From: Candidatus Nealsoniibacteriota bacterium
GTDB taxonomy: Bacteria > Patescibacteriota > Minisyncoccia > Minisyncoccales > MHMH01
Length of the DNA stretch: 8,466 bases
NCBI GenBank assembly: GCA_016181985.1
Contig: JACOYG010000048.1
Span: 1-8,466 of the forward strand
Direction: 5' to 3'
The position numbers and the translations under genes were made by a program. The notes under the pieces are model-generated. The model was not told the DNA's origin and did not search any database. It saw nothing but the letters and a program-made list of their open reading frames with translations. Every line of letters begins with the position of its first letter. Positions within the stretch are counted from its first letter, which is position 1. This document shows positions 1-5,868 of this stretch, piece by piece.

Positions 1-425
1 CTTAAAACCGCCGCCTCTCCTTTTTCCGCAGGCAAGGTGGAAGACCTAATTTCTATCGACGAGGCATCAATGTTAATTGAAAATCTGCCGTCTTGCGGCC
101 GGTCGCTTATGTTTAATTTCAGTCCCGAAAGAAGTTTGATTCTCGAGAGCAAGGCCTCATAAACCTGCTTATCGATTGAGGCCACGTCCTGGAGCATGCC
201 GTCTATTCTTAATCTCATTCTTGTTTTTTCTTCCTCCGGTTCGAAATGAATATCGGAAGCGTTCAAGTTCAAGGAACCGGCAAAAACCAATTCTATCAGC
301 TGAGTCGCTTTTTCCAGCAGAGACTGCTCCACCGCTTTTTTAAATTCAGCCAAACTTTCCGATAGTTTTTTTATTTCGGAAAACCTGGCGGAAGAGATAG
401 TGATTTGGCCGGTAATGTCCGTCAT
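1..425 (-). CDS. GspE/PilB-family secretion or type IV pilus assembly ATPase, N-terminal part (runs off left edge)
   Basis: The visible 141 residues begin at the ATG at 425-423; upstream in frame only a stop (450-452) and no other start occurs. After a roughly 40-residue helical leader comes the N2-type domain of type II/IV secretion ATPases: ASDIHFEP (residues 56-63), RLRIDGML (71-78), SRIKLLSGL (94-102), RPQDGRFSI (109-117) and IRSSTLPAEKGEAAVL (126-141). The Walker A, Asp/Glu boxes and Walker B regions would lie left of base 1. Family knowledge: these hexameric cytoplasmic ATPases drive pilin polymerisation or pseudopilus extension. The usual N1 (MshEN-like) domain is missing, so the enzyme starts almost directly at N2. 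The upstream gene ends 13 bases away on the same strand, so the two are probably co-transcribed. No Shine-Dalgarno is visible. PilB versus GspE cannot be decided from this part. Confidence 0.85.
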   Translation of the reverse strand, partial: MTDITGQITISSARFSEIKKLSESLAEFKKAVEQSLLEKATQLIELVFAGSLNLNASDIHFEPEEEKTRMRLRIDGMLQDVASIDKQVYEALLSRIKLLSGLKLNISDRPQDGRFSINIDASSIEIRSSTLPAEKGEAAVL

Positions 426-438
426 TTTTTCGGGTTTT

Positions 439-1533
439 TTACAAAATATTTAATACTTTTTCTCTGGCGATATTTAGGTCGGTTTCTCTTACTAAAAATA
501 TTGCGCCCGCGCCATTGGAATTGCTTTCAAAGTTTTCTATAATTTTTTCCGTTAAATTCTGATTCGGCGAGTAAAAAATACCCTTGGTTATGGGCGGGGA
601 AGCGTGGCTTTCCCAGAGAATCAATAAATTGGGAAGATGCCGAAAATGAAATTTTAATTCCTCTAAAACAAAGGATAGATCTTTGGAGCTTGCTTGGCAC
701 TCCTTAAAATCGCTTTCTTTGATATTGGCGGAATAAATTTCCTTCGGTTCGCAGAAGCTCAAGTTTTCCAATGTTTTGCCCAGGAGTTTTATTTGAGAAA
801 TATTTTTTTGTTTATAGAGGCGCTGGATTATTTCCTGGTGGTTCGCGCCCTTCTCGATTAAAAAAGCGGAAGTCTCAAAGGTCTTGGGCCTGGTTTTCGG
901 ATTTCTGAAATTTTGAGAAGACCAAATAACGCCGGCCAGCAAGCAAGTTGATATCTCTTTATCGAACAGATCGCCGTTTCCTATGGATTTAATCAATCCG
1001 GTCGCGATTTCCGCCAAAGAAGAAGTCATTTCTATTAAGTTCACTTCGCCGAAATTTTCATTCCGGGGCTGGTTGTCGATATTTAGCATGGGCAGCGTCC
1101 AGAGATTTTGAGGGACGCTTTCTAGTGATTGGTTCCCTATGGTGATCAAAAGATCATAGTCGGATACGGATGATTCTTGGGTCGCGGAAGGCGCGAAAGA
1201 AACATCGTCTCTGCTCACTTGGCCCTTGTTCAGCGCCAGGTAGATTTTTAAATCTTTGCCGTTCTTCTCATAGCGCATTTGCGAGATTTCCTTTCCCTCG
1301 GTGTTGACGGAAATTACAAAGTTTCCGACTGACGGAAGGTAGTTGTTCGCGAGAAACTTAAATTTTTCCGGGACATCGCCGATCCGTACGTTTACATTTT
1401 TCCCTAATTTCTTTAAAGTATAAAAAAGCGCCAGAGTCGATCCTAGATTGTCGCCTTGAAGTTCCGGAGACGTGGATATCAGAATATTTTGTGATTTCTC
1501 GATAATATTTTTTGCTAAATTTACTGCGTCCAT
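439..1533 (-). CDS. DHH-phosphoesterase-like protein (NrnA fold) with degenerate active site
   Basis: This 364-residue protein has the layout of NrnA-type DHH/DHHA1 oligoribonuclease/PAP phosphatases, but little of their chemistry. Residues 17-32 (ILIST..LQGDNLGS) match the first motif region, where the family has H-x3-D-x-D; only D28 remains. The second motif Asp aligns with I132 (LLITIGNQS). The DHH signature is D153-N154-Q155 in LNIDNQPRNENFG (150-162). The fourth motif Asp (AGIVxDTG) aligns with S205 in AGVIWSSQNF (200-209). The C-terminal GGGH substrate motif is replaced by SNGAGAI (339-345). Flanking structural motifs are well kept (SSLAEI 171-176; PKTFETSAFLIEKGA near 216-230), so the fold is probably intact. 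Inference: an inactive pseudoenzyme, perhaps a nucleotide-binding or structural partner of the ATPase encoded 13 bases downstream. The start is an ATG with no Shine-Dalgarno; tsaE diverges 34 bases away. Confidence 0.75.
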   Translation of the reverse strand: MDAVNLAKNIIEKSQNILISTSPELQGDNLGSTLALFYTLKKLGKNVNVRIGDVPEKFKFLANNYLPSVGNFVISVNTEGKEISQMRYEKNGKDLKIYLALNKGQVSRDDVSFAPSATQESSVSDYDLLITIGNQSLESVPQNLWTLPMLNIDNQPRNENFGEVNLIEMTSSLAEIATGLIKSIGNGDLFDKEISTCLLAGVIWSSQNFRNPKTRPKTFETSAFLIEKGANHQEIIQRLYKQKNISQIKLLGKTLENLSFCEPKEIYSANIKESDFKECQASSKDLSFVLEELKFHFRHLPNLLILWESHASPPITKGIFYSPNQNLTEKIIENFESNSNGAGAIFLVRETDLNIAREKVLNIL

Positions 1534-1567
1534 AAGAATTACTTAAAACTAGCTTAATCGACCGCAA

Positions 1568-2020
1568 ATGTCAACAACTTTTTTAACAACCTCGTTCCGC
1601 CAAACTCAAAAATTGGGAGAAAAAATGGCAAAAGATATTTTAAAAGAAAAGACTCGGATAAGAGCTAAGGTTTTAGGCCTAGTTGGAGACTTGGGCGGAG
1701 GCAAAACGACATTTTTACAAGGATTTGCCAAAGGGCTGGAAACAGACGAGAGAATTTTGAGCCCAACCTTCGTTATTATGAAGAGATACGAAATACAAGA
1801 TACCAGATACAAAATACAAAACTTTTATCACCTCGATTGCTATCGTATTGCAAGCTCGAAAGAGCTTTTAGGTCTAGATTTTAAAAAAATCATTGCCGAC
1901 CCAAAAAATATCGTGGCCGTTGAATGGGCCGACCGCGTCAAAAAAATCATGCCCAAAAATACCATCTGGATAAATTTCCAATTTATCAACGCCAAAACCC
2001 GCCAAATCGTGATACAATAA
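1568..2020 (+). CDS. tsaE: TsaE, ATPase of the tRNA threonylcarbamoyladenosine (t6A) complex
   Basis: The 150-residue protein is cytoplasmic and, by family knowledge, supplies the ATPase that TsaB/TsaD/TsaE need to make t6A37 on ANN-decoding tRNAs. Visible motifs are the Walker A loop GDLGGGKTTF (40-49), the switch-like SPTF (65-68), HLDCYR (88-93) and VEWADR, the usual C-terminal signature. The ATG at 1568 is preferred over the internal ATG at 1625 because the N-terminal TSFRQTQKLG matches the conserved family start. There is no Shine-Dalgarno. Between SPTF and HxDxYR, where the family normally has a short loop, sit roughly ten extra residues encoded by tandem heptamers (see the repeat at 1784-1818). 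The exonuclease gene starts 4 bases after the stop, indicating an operon. TsaB and TsaD are not in the window. Confidence 0.93.
   Translation: MSTTFLTTSFRQTQKLGEKMAKDILKEKTRIRAKVLGLVGDLGGGKTTFLQGFAKGLETDERILSPTFVIMKRYEIQDTRYKIQNFYHLDCYRIASSKELLGLDFKKIIADPKNIVAVEWADRVKKIMPKNTIWINFQFINAKTRQIVIQ
1784..1818 (+). repeat. Five tandem heptamers (consensus RRATACN) inside tsaE
   Basis: The stretch reads as five 7-base units: AGATACG, AAATACA, AGATACC, AGATACA, AAATACA. At a 21-base period, 1784-1798 and 1805-1819 match at 14 of 15 positions. Three heptamers equal seven codons, so gain or loss of three units keeps the frame; the product is RYEIQDT followed by RYKIQN (TsaE residues 73-85). It falls in the variable loop between SPTF and the HxDxYR motif, where added residues should be tolerated. 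Confidence 0.8.
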
Positions 2021-2024
2021 GTTA

Positions 2025-2891
2025 ATGGAAGATAAAAAACGGATAATTATTATTGACAGCAACTCGGTTATCCATCGGGCGTTTCATGCCTTGCCGCCAT
2101 TGACTACCAAATCGGGAGAGATGGTGAATGCCGTTTACGGATTTTTACTGGTATTTTTTAAAGCCATTAAAGAATTTAAGCCCGATTATATCGTCGCCTG
2201 TTTTGATTTTCCGGCGCCGACTTTTCGCCACGAAAAATACAAGGAATATAAGGCCAAAAGAGTGAAAGCTCCACCCGAGCTGTATAATCAAATTCCAAAA
2301 ACAAAAGAAGTGTTGGGGGCTTTCGGAGTGCAGGTTTTTGAAAAAGAGGGCTTCGAAGCGGATGATCTCATTGGCACGATCGCCGAATCGGTTTCCAATG
2401 CTGGTATAGAAACCGTCATTTTGAGCGGCGATACGGATAATTTTCAATTGATTAATTCCCATGTTAAAGTTTACAACCTTAGAAAAGGGGTGAAAGATAC
2501 CGTTTTATACGACGAGAATTTAGTCAAAGAAAAATATTTGGGATTAAAACCGGAACAGCTTTTGGACTTAAGGGCATTAAGGGGCGATCAATCGGATAAT
2601 ATCCCGGGCGTGCCGGGAGTGGGGGAAAAGACCGCGACGAGTTTAATTTTGGAGTTTGGCGCGTTAGAGACGATATATGACAATTTAGCCCTGATCACTT
2701 CGAAAATCAGAGAAAAATTGGCGCAAAATAAAGAGCAGGCCTTTTTAAGCAAGGAATTGGCTGAAATAAAAAAAGACGTTCCGATTGATTTCTCTCTTGA
2801 AGGTTGCAGCTTTAGCGGATACGACCGCGACGCGGCCCAAAAAATACTGGAAAAGCTGGAATTTTATAGCTTAATCCCTCGCCTTCCCTAA
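2025..2891 (+). CDS. Stand-alone 5'-3' exonuclease / flap endonuclease (Pol I N-terminal domain type)
   Basis: The 288 residues correspond to the 5'-nuclease domain of DNA polymerase I and end where that domain ends (KILEKLEFYSLIPRLP), with no 3'-5' exonuclease or polymerase domain following. Metal-binding carboxylates are present: D11 in IIIIDSNS, E111-D113-D114 (EADDL), D136 and D138 (SGDTDNFQL), D188 and D191 (RGDQSDN). The helix-hairpin-helix DNA-binding loop is IPGVPGVGEKTA (193-204). Family knowledge: such enzymes remove RNA primers and 5' flaps in Okazaki fragment maturation and repair. The gene starts 4 bases after tsaE, without a Shine-Dalgarno, and is probably co-transcribed with it. 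Its stop overlaps the stop of the convergent histidine kinase gene. A separate polymerase gene may lie elsewhere in the genome; this window cannot show that. Confidence 0.93.
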   Translation: MEDKKRIIIIDSNSVIHRAFHALPPLTTKSGEMVNAVYGFLLVFFKAIKEFKPDYIVACFDFPAPTFRHEKYKEYKAKRVKAPPELYNQIPKTKEVLGAFGVQVFEKEGFEADDLIGTIAESVSNAGIETVILSGDTDNFQLINSHVKVYNLRKGVKDTVLYDENLVKEKYLGLKPEQLLDLRALRGDQSDNIPGVPGVGEKTATSLILEFGALETIYDNLALITSKIREKLAQNKEQAFLSKELAEIKKDVPIDFSLEGCSFSGYDRDAAQKILEKLEFYSLIPRLP

Positions 2892-4084
2892 CCTCCGGTG
2901 ATAAATTCTTCAAAAGCTTCGGGTTTCTCTGGTATTAATTTTTCTAATAATGGCAGGGTGAAATAAACCGTAGTCCCCTTGCCTTCCTCCGATTCTATTT
3001 TAATTTCCCCACCGTGGCTTTTAATGATATTTCTACTGATAAAAAGTCCGAGCCCGGAGCCTTCTGTCTGGAGCCTCATTGCGTTTTCTCCCCTAGAAAA
3101 CCTAGCAAAAAGGCGCGGCATCTGGCTTTTAGGGATGCCGATACCGGTATCAAGTATTTTAATTTCTATGTAATTAGTATCGCGATAGACGACGGATATA
3201 TTCACAAGGCCCCCCGGCAGCGTGTAATTTACGGCATTTGTCAATAAATTGCCAAGAGCCAGCTTTATTTTTTGAATGTCCATTTTTATTTTTGGAAATG
3301 GCTCTTTGGATTTTTCAAAATTAATTTGGATATTTTTTTTCTCAGCAATAATTTTTTGCTCTTCGATTGTTTTTTCAATAATCTTTTCCGGATCCGCATA
3401 TTCAAAATTATAATCAAATTTTCCTTCCTCGATTCTTACCACGTCTAAAAGATCCCTGGTCAGTCTTATTATATTTTCATTAGCATGATAGCCGTTTTCC
3501 AAAACTTTTTTTTGTTCAGCATTAAGTTTACCGATATCTCCGTCAATTAACATCTGTATTGTCCATTTGATAGCCGAGAGGGGGGTGCGCAGCTGATGAG
3601 CGGCAAGGGTTATAAATTCTGATTTCATTTGAGAAATCTTTTTTTCCCGTTCAATGGTCATTTTTAATTGACGGCTCATTTCATTAAAATAATCTGCGAA
3701 TATGGCATACTCATCATTTGATTTGACCGTGATTTTTACGCCGTATTGGCCCTTGATAAGCAGGCGCACGCCCGAAAGCAATTGAGATAACGGTCTCACC
3801 AAAATACGGGCAGAAAATAAAACTCCGGCGGATATCGACGTCAAGAAGAAAATAGCGAAAAAACCCAATCTGATGCGGAAAATATGCTGAATTTCTATGA
3901 TTTTTTCTTGAACTTGCTCGGGATTTTTTCCTATCATATCGGCAGCCGACTTTAATGCCGCATTATAATCTGATAAAAATAACCAAGAGATGGCAAGCAG
4001 CGGCAAAACGCCAAAAATAATAAAAACAACGAGGAGTTTCATAAATACCGGGAAACTGGCTTGCGGCTTGATGTCTTGTTCCAT
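2888..4084 (-). CDS. Membrane sensor histidine kinase with HAMP domain
   Basis: The 398-residue protein has two membrane segments (about 13-37 and 73-95) enclosing a short extracytoplasmic loop of about 35-40 residues, too small for a typical ligand-binding domain. A HAMP linker follows (about 92-145), then a HisKA dimerisation domain with H163 in AAHQLRTPLSAIKW, and a HATPase_c domain with N box GNLLTNAVNY (278-287), G1 box DTGIGIP (312-318), F box LFARFSRG (325-332) and G2 box GSGLGLFIS (342-350). All residues needed for autophosphorylation are present, so it should be active. No receiver gene is adjacent on its strand; the nearest is the lone receiver at 5493-5861. With so small a sensor loop, the signal may come through the membrane or from partner proteins, for example the three divergently encoded membrane proteins (inference). 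The predicted promoter gives a leaderless mRNA. Confidence 0.95.
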   Translation of the reverse strand: MEQDIKPQASFPVFMKLLVVFIIFGVLPLLAISWLFLSDYNAALKSAADMIGKNPEQVQEKIIEIQHIFRIRLGFFAIFFLTSISAGVLFSARILVRPLSQLLSGVRLLIKGQYGVKITVKSNDEYAIFADYFNEMSRQLKMTIEREKKISQMKSEFITLAAHQLRTPLSAIKWTIQMLIDGDIGKLNAEQKKVLENGYHANENIIRLTRDLLDVVRIEEGKFDYNFEYADPEKIIEKTIEEQKIIAEKKNIQINFEKSKEPFPKIKMDIQKIKLALGNLLTNAVNYTLPGGLVNISVVYRDTNYIEIKILDTGIGIPKSQMPRLFARFSRGENAMRLQTEGSGLGLFISRNIIKSHGGEIKIESEEGKGTTVYFTLPLLEKLIPEKPEAFEEFITGG

Positions 4085-4090
4085 TTATTT

Positions 4091-4099
4091 ATTGTAGCA
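4091..4099 (-). promoter_or_regulatory. Extended -10 promoter of the histidine kinase gene
   Basis: On the minus strand the sequence is TGC-TACAAT: an extended -10 TG followed by a hexamer matching TATAAT at 5 of 6 positions. Six bases separate the hexamer from the ATG (4084-4082), so transcription should begin at or next to the start codon, giving a leaderless mRNA. No good -35 is present; the -35 position (about 4114-4120) lies inside the DnaA box. Confidence 0.55.
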
Positions 4100-4111
4100 T
4101 AATTTTATAAG

Positions 4112-4120
4112 TTATCCACA
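4112..4120 (+). promoter_or_regulatory. DnaA box between divergent promoters
   Basis: TTATCCACA is an exact match to the consensus DnaA box. It overlaps the -35 region of the kinase promoter and lies just upstream of the -35 position of the plus-strand promoter. The surrounding 11-mer GTTATCCACAG (4111-4121) recurs in inverse orientation at 7520-7530. Inference: DnaA may tune one or both promoters; a single box is not an origin. Confidence 0.5.
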
Positions 4121-4150
4121 GGTTGACAGCTTATCCCGATCTTTGCGTTG

Positions 4151-4159
4151 TGGTATAAT
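4151..4159 (+). promoter_or_regulatory. Extended -10 promoter of the three-gene membrane operon
   Basis: TGG-TATAAT is a perfect extended -10. Transcription would start around 4166, two to three bases before the ATG at 4169, so the mRNA is effectively leaderless. The expected -35 position (4131-4136, TTATCC) is poor, as is common for extended -10 promoters. A TTGACA at 4123-4128 is 25 bases away, too far to pair with it. Confidence 0.65.
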
Positions 4160-4168
4160 AGAATTAGA

Positions 4169-4711
4169 ATGCAGAGAAATATATTTCTTAAAGTTGTTTT
4201 GGGTATCGGGATTTGGTTTGTATTGGTAATGCTGTTTGGAGTTTGGGAATACAATATATTGAAAGCTGAGATGGGGATTGTACCCAACCTAGTCGCGGCA
4301 TTGGGCCCCCACAAGAGCGGAGCGGTGTCTTATATGGTTCAAATGCTTCACTGGACGGCGGTATCGCTTATTTTGGGTTTGGTTTGGAGTAAAATTCTTT
4401 TTCCCAAGAGGCCGTTAATGGAAAGAATCATGTTTTCCCTTGTTTTCGGTGTATTTGTAATGCCGATAAGTTTTCTTATACCATACATAACCATAACGAT
4501 TACCACCGTTTTTTCGACAATAATTGGCATTGCTCCACCGGAATTCGTCGGTAAAACTCTTAATAATTTAGTAATGATGCTTGTGGGCAATAAAGAGCAA
4601 GTTTACGAAGTGGCCAATGTTTTTGGGGCATTTGTTCTCGGCGCAATTATTTTAGCGATCAAGTCAATTTTTAAAAGAAATAGCTCTGCGATAGCAGGCG
4701 TAAGGCAATAG
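4169..4711 (+). CDS. Unrecognised polytopic membrane protein, first gene of membrane trio
   Basis: I do not recognise the family of this 180-residue protein. Hydrophobic segments lie at about 7-27, 54-76, 87-118 (long enough for one kinked or two short helices) and 148-167, with basic ends (KRPLMER at 80-86, KSIFKRN at 165-171) suggesting cytoplasmic loops there. The start ATG at 4169 is chosen over the in-frame TTG at 4148 because the TTG codon would precede, and its reading frame include, the promoter -10 box at 4154-4159. No catalytic motif, cysteine pair or metal site is evident. The next gene follows after 3 bases, so this leads an operon of three membrane proteins. Position opposite a histidine kinase and upstream of a receiver suggests a signalling or envelope role, by context only. 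Confidence 0.75.
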   Translation: MQRNIFLKVVLGIGIWFVLVMLFGVWEYNILKAEMGIVPNLVAALGPHKSGAVSYMVQMLHWTAVSLILGLVWSKILFPKRPLMERIMFSLVFGVFVMPISFLIPYITITITTVFSTIIGIAPPEFVGKTLNNLVMMLVGNKEQVYEVANVFGAFVLGAIILAIKSIFKRNSSAIAGVRQ

Positions 4712-4714
4712 ACC

Positions 4715-5125
4715 ATGGAAAATATTTTAAATATATTTTTTTTCGCTGACCGACTGCCGCAATGGATACAGTCGTGGGGATTAAAATACGGCGTTGATAT
4801 GGCATGTATGTGCAGTGTGCCAAATTTTTTCACGTTAATTCTTCATTTTTTAATAGGCAGTTTCATTGTTTGGCTCATATCAACCAATAAAGAATTAATT
4901 AAAGACAAGTTTTTCGGTTTACTTCTTGTTGGAATTGTTTTTTCCGGGCTATCAAAATTTTTTGATTGGTACATGAATATGAGGTCAGCTACGGGCACAG
5001 ATGTTTATTTTAATTATTCGCTTGATGTTTTAGTTGAGGGACTTCAATTCATCGGGATCGGAATTCTTTTCTACGCGATTTTAACAAAACTTTTTTACGT
5101 TCACCATGCAAGCTCCAATCATTAA
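4715..5125 (+). CDS. Unrecognised small membrane protein, second gene of membrane trio
   Basis: The 136-residue protein is of unknown family. Predicted membrane segments are at about 37-56, 66-84 and 106-126, preceded by an amphipathic N-terminal region with many aromatics (FFFADRLPQWIQSWG, 8-22). Conserved-looking features are CMC at 31-33, SKFFDWYMNMR (80-90) at the end of the second helix, and a His-rich tail. The start is the ATG at 4715, three bases after the previous stop and with no Shine-Dalgarno, suggesting coupled translation. Its last 20 bases overlap the next gene in another frame. Layout resembles the third gene (three helices, acidic and aromatic residues at a helix end), so the two may be distant paralogues or subunits of one complex; that is inference. 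Confidence 0.7.
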   Translation: MENILNIFFFADRLPQWIQSWGLKYGVDMACMCSVPNFFTLILHFLIGSFIVWLISTNKELIKDKFFGLLLVGIVFSGLSKFFDWYMNMRSATGTDVYFNYSLDVLVEGLQFIGIGILFYAILTKLFYVHHASSNH

Positions 5126-5429
5126 TATAATTTTTCATACAGCAGTTTTTTTACTAAGCTTATTCGCCGCTATTTTCGGCATGGGGCTTTGGTATAATCG
5201 CCACATAAACCACTTAGCTGTTTCCACGTATTGGCGGGTTTTTATTGTCGGAGTTTTATTTTACGCTATTTCTGAATTCGCTGATATTTTTACTCCCGGC
5301 TTAAGAGCAAGCATCGGTATGCACAACCTTACAACAGAGATGACCCTAATGATCGGCTTGGCGCTGATTTTCACTGCTCTCCACCGCTTTGCGGAAGATT
5401 ATATTCAAAAGAAAAAGTCAGGCCAATAA
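5106..5429 (+). CDS. Unrecognised small membrane protein, third gene of membrane trio
   Basis: The 107-residue protein has three predicted membrane segments, about 5-30, 43-62 and 75-93, and a basic C-terminus (QKKKSGQ). The stretch STYWRVFIVGVLFYAISEFADIF (40-62) has charged and aromatic residues (W43, R44, E57, D60) at helix ends and recalls small membrane sensor modules, but I cannot assign a family. The start ATG at 5106 lies 20 bases inside the previous gene; the next in-frame ATG would delete the first helix, so the overlap start is preferred. It is followed by a possible weak terminator and then the promoter of the response regulator. Confidence 0.72.
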   Translation: MQAPIINIIFHTAVFLLSLFAAIFGMGLWYNRHINHLAVSTYWRVFIVGVLFYAISEFADIFTPGLRASIGMHNLTTEMTLMIGLALIFTALHRFAEDYIQKKKSGQ

Positions 5430-5447
5430 TCTATTTGAACTAAAAAT

Positions 5448-5475
5448 ATCGGTCATTGCGCCGATTTTTATTTTT
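5448..5475 (+). terminator. Possible weak intrinsic terminator of the membrane operon
   Basis: ATCGG (5448-5452) pairs with CCGAT (5461-5465) around an 8-base loop, followed by a T-rich tract (TTTTATTTTT). Three more A-T pairs are possible beyond one mismatch. The stem is short, so this is tentative. It overlaps the -35 box of the next promoter. Confidence 0.35.
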
Positions 5476-5484
5476 ATGTATGAT
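5456..5484 (+). promoter_or_regulatory. Promoter of the response regulator gene (leaderless)
   Basis: A -35-like TTGCGC (5456-5461) and a -10-like TATGAT (5479-5484, 5 of 6 matches to TATAAT) are separated by 17 bases. Transcription would start about 5491-5492, directly at the ATG (5493), again giving a leaderless mRNA. This promoter would drive the response regulator, mutM and holA. Confidence 0.5.
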
Positions 5485-5491
5485 ACATAAA
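5473..5491. promoter_or_regulatory. 19-bp palindrome over the response regulator -10 box, possible operator
   Basis: TTTATGTATGATACATAAA is a perfect inverted repeat with 8-base arms and a 3-base centre. It covers the -10 hexamer and reaches the predicted transcription start, a position where a dimeric repressor would block RNA polymerase. AT-richness makes chance palindromes more likely, so this is only a candidate. Confidence 0.4.
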
Positions 5492-5492
5492 T

Positions 5493-5861
5493 ATGGATAA
5501 AGAAATTCTTATTATTGAAGACGATAAGTTTTTGAGAGACCTCATTATTAGAAAGCTTGTACAAGAGGGCTATAAAACTTCCGAGGCGGTTGATGGGGAA
5601 GAGGGGTTTAAAAAAATTAAAGAGGAAAAGCCGGCCCTGGTTTTGCTGGATTTAATTTTGCCGGGAATCGACGGGTTTGAAGTGCTGGCAAAAATAAAAG
5701 AGAATCCTGAATTATCAAAAATTCCAGTTATGGTTATATCTAATTTGGGCCAGGGAGAAGACATGGAAAGAGCCAAGGGGTTAGGGGCCGTCGATTATGT
5801 CATTAAGGCCCATTTTACTCCCAATGAAATAGTGGAGAGAATTAAATCCTTGCTCAAATAA
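5493..5861 (+). CDS. Single-domain response regulator (receiver only, CheY/Spo0F-like)
   Basis: The 122 residues are one receiver domain and nothing else. The acidic pocket is E9-D10-D11 (IIEDDKF), the phosphorylation site is D53 (VLLDLILPGIDGFEVL), the switch Ser is S83 (VMVISNLG) and the conserved Lys is K105 (YVIKAHFTP). All the residues for phosphotransfer and switching are present. With no DNA-binding or enzymatic output, it must act by protein contact or in a phosphorelay. The only kinase in the window is the HAMP-type one at 2888-4084, so pairing is plausible but unproven; family members often have distant partners. It has its own predicted promoter, and mutM starts 7 bases after its stop, so it appears to head an operon with repair and replication genes. 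Confidence 0.95.
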   Translation: MDKEILIIEDDKFLRDLIIRKLVQEGYKTSEAVDGEEGFKKIKEEKPALVLLDLILPGIDGFEVLAKIKENPELSKIPVMVISNLGQGEDMERAKGLGAVDYVIKAHFTPNEIVERIKSLLK

Positions 5862-5868
5862 ATTTTTT

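Noticed and set aside
1534..1567. Divergent promoters between the DHH-like gene and tsaE
   Set aside because: Both genes must be expressed, but no convincing -10 and -35 pair could be seen in these 34 bases; calling one would be guesswork.
2145..2462. 105-residue minus-strand open frame antisense to the exonuclease
   Set aside because: A shadow of a well-conserved gene, with no motif or plausible start context.
4123..4128. Perfect TTGACA as -35 box for the TATAAT at 4154-4159
   Set aside because: Spacing is 25 bases, far above the usable 16-19; the extended -10 explains the promoter better.
4148..4168. Upstream in-frame TTG start for the first membrane gene
   Set aside because: The TTG codon precedes the TATAAT box in the same frame, so it would lie upstream of the predicted transcript; the ATG at 4169 fits the promoter.
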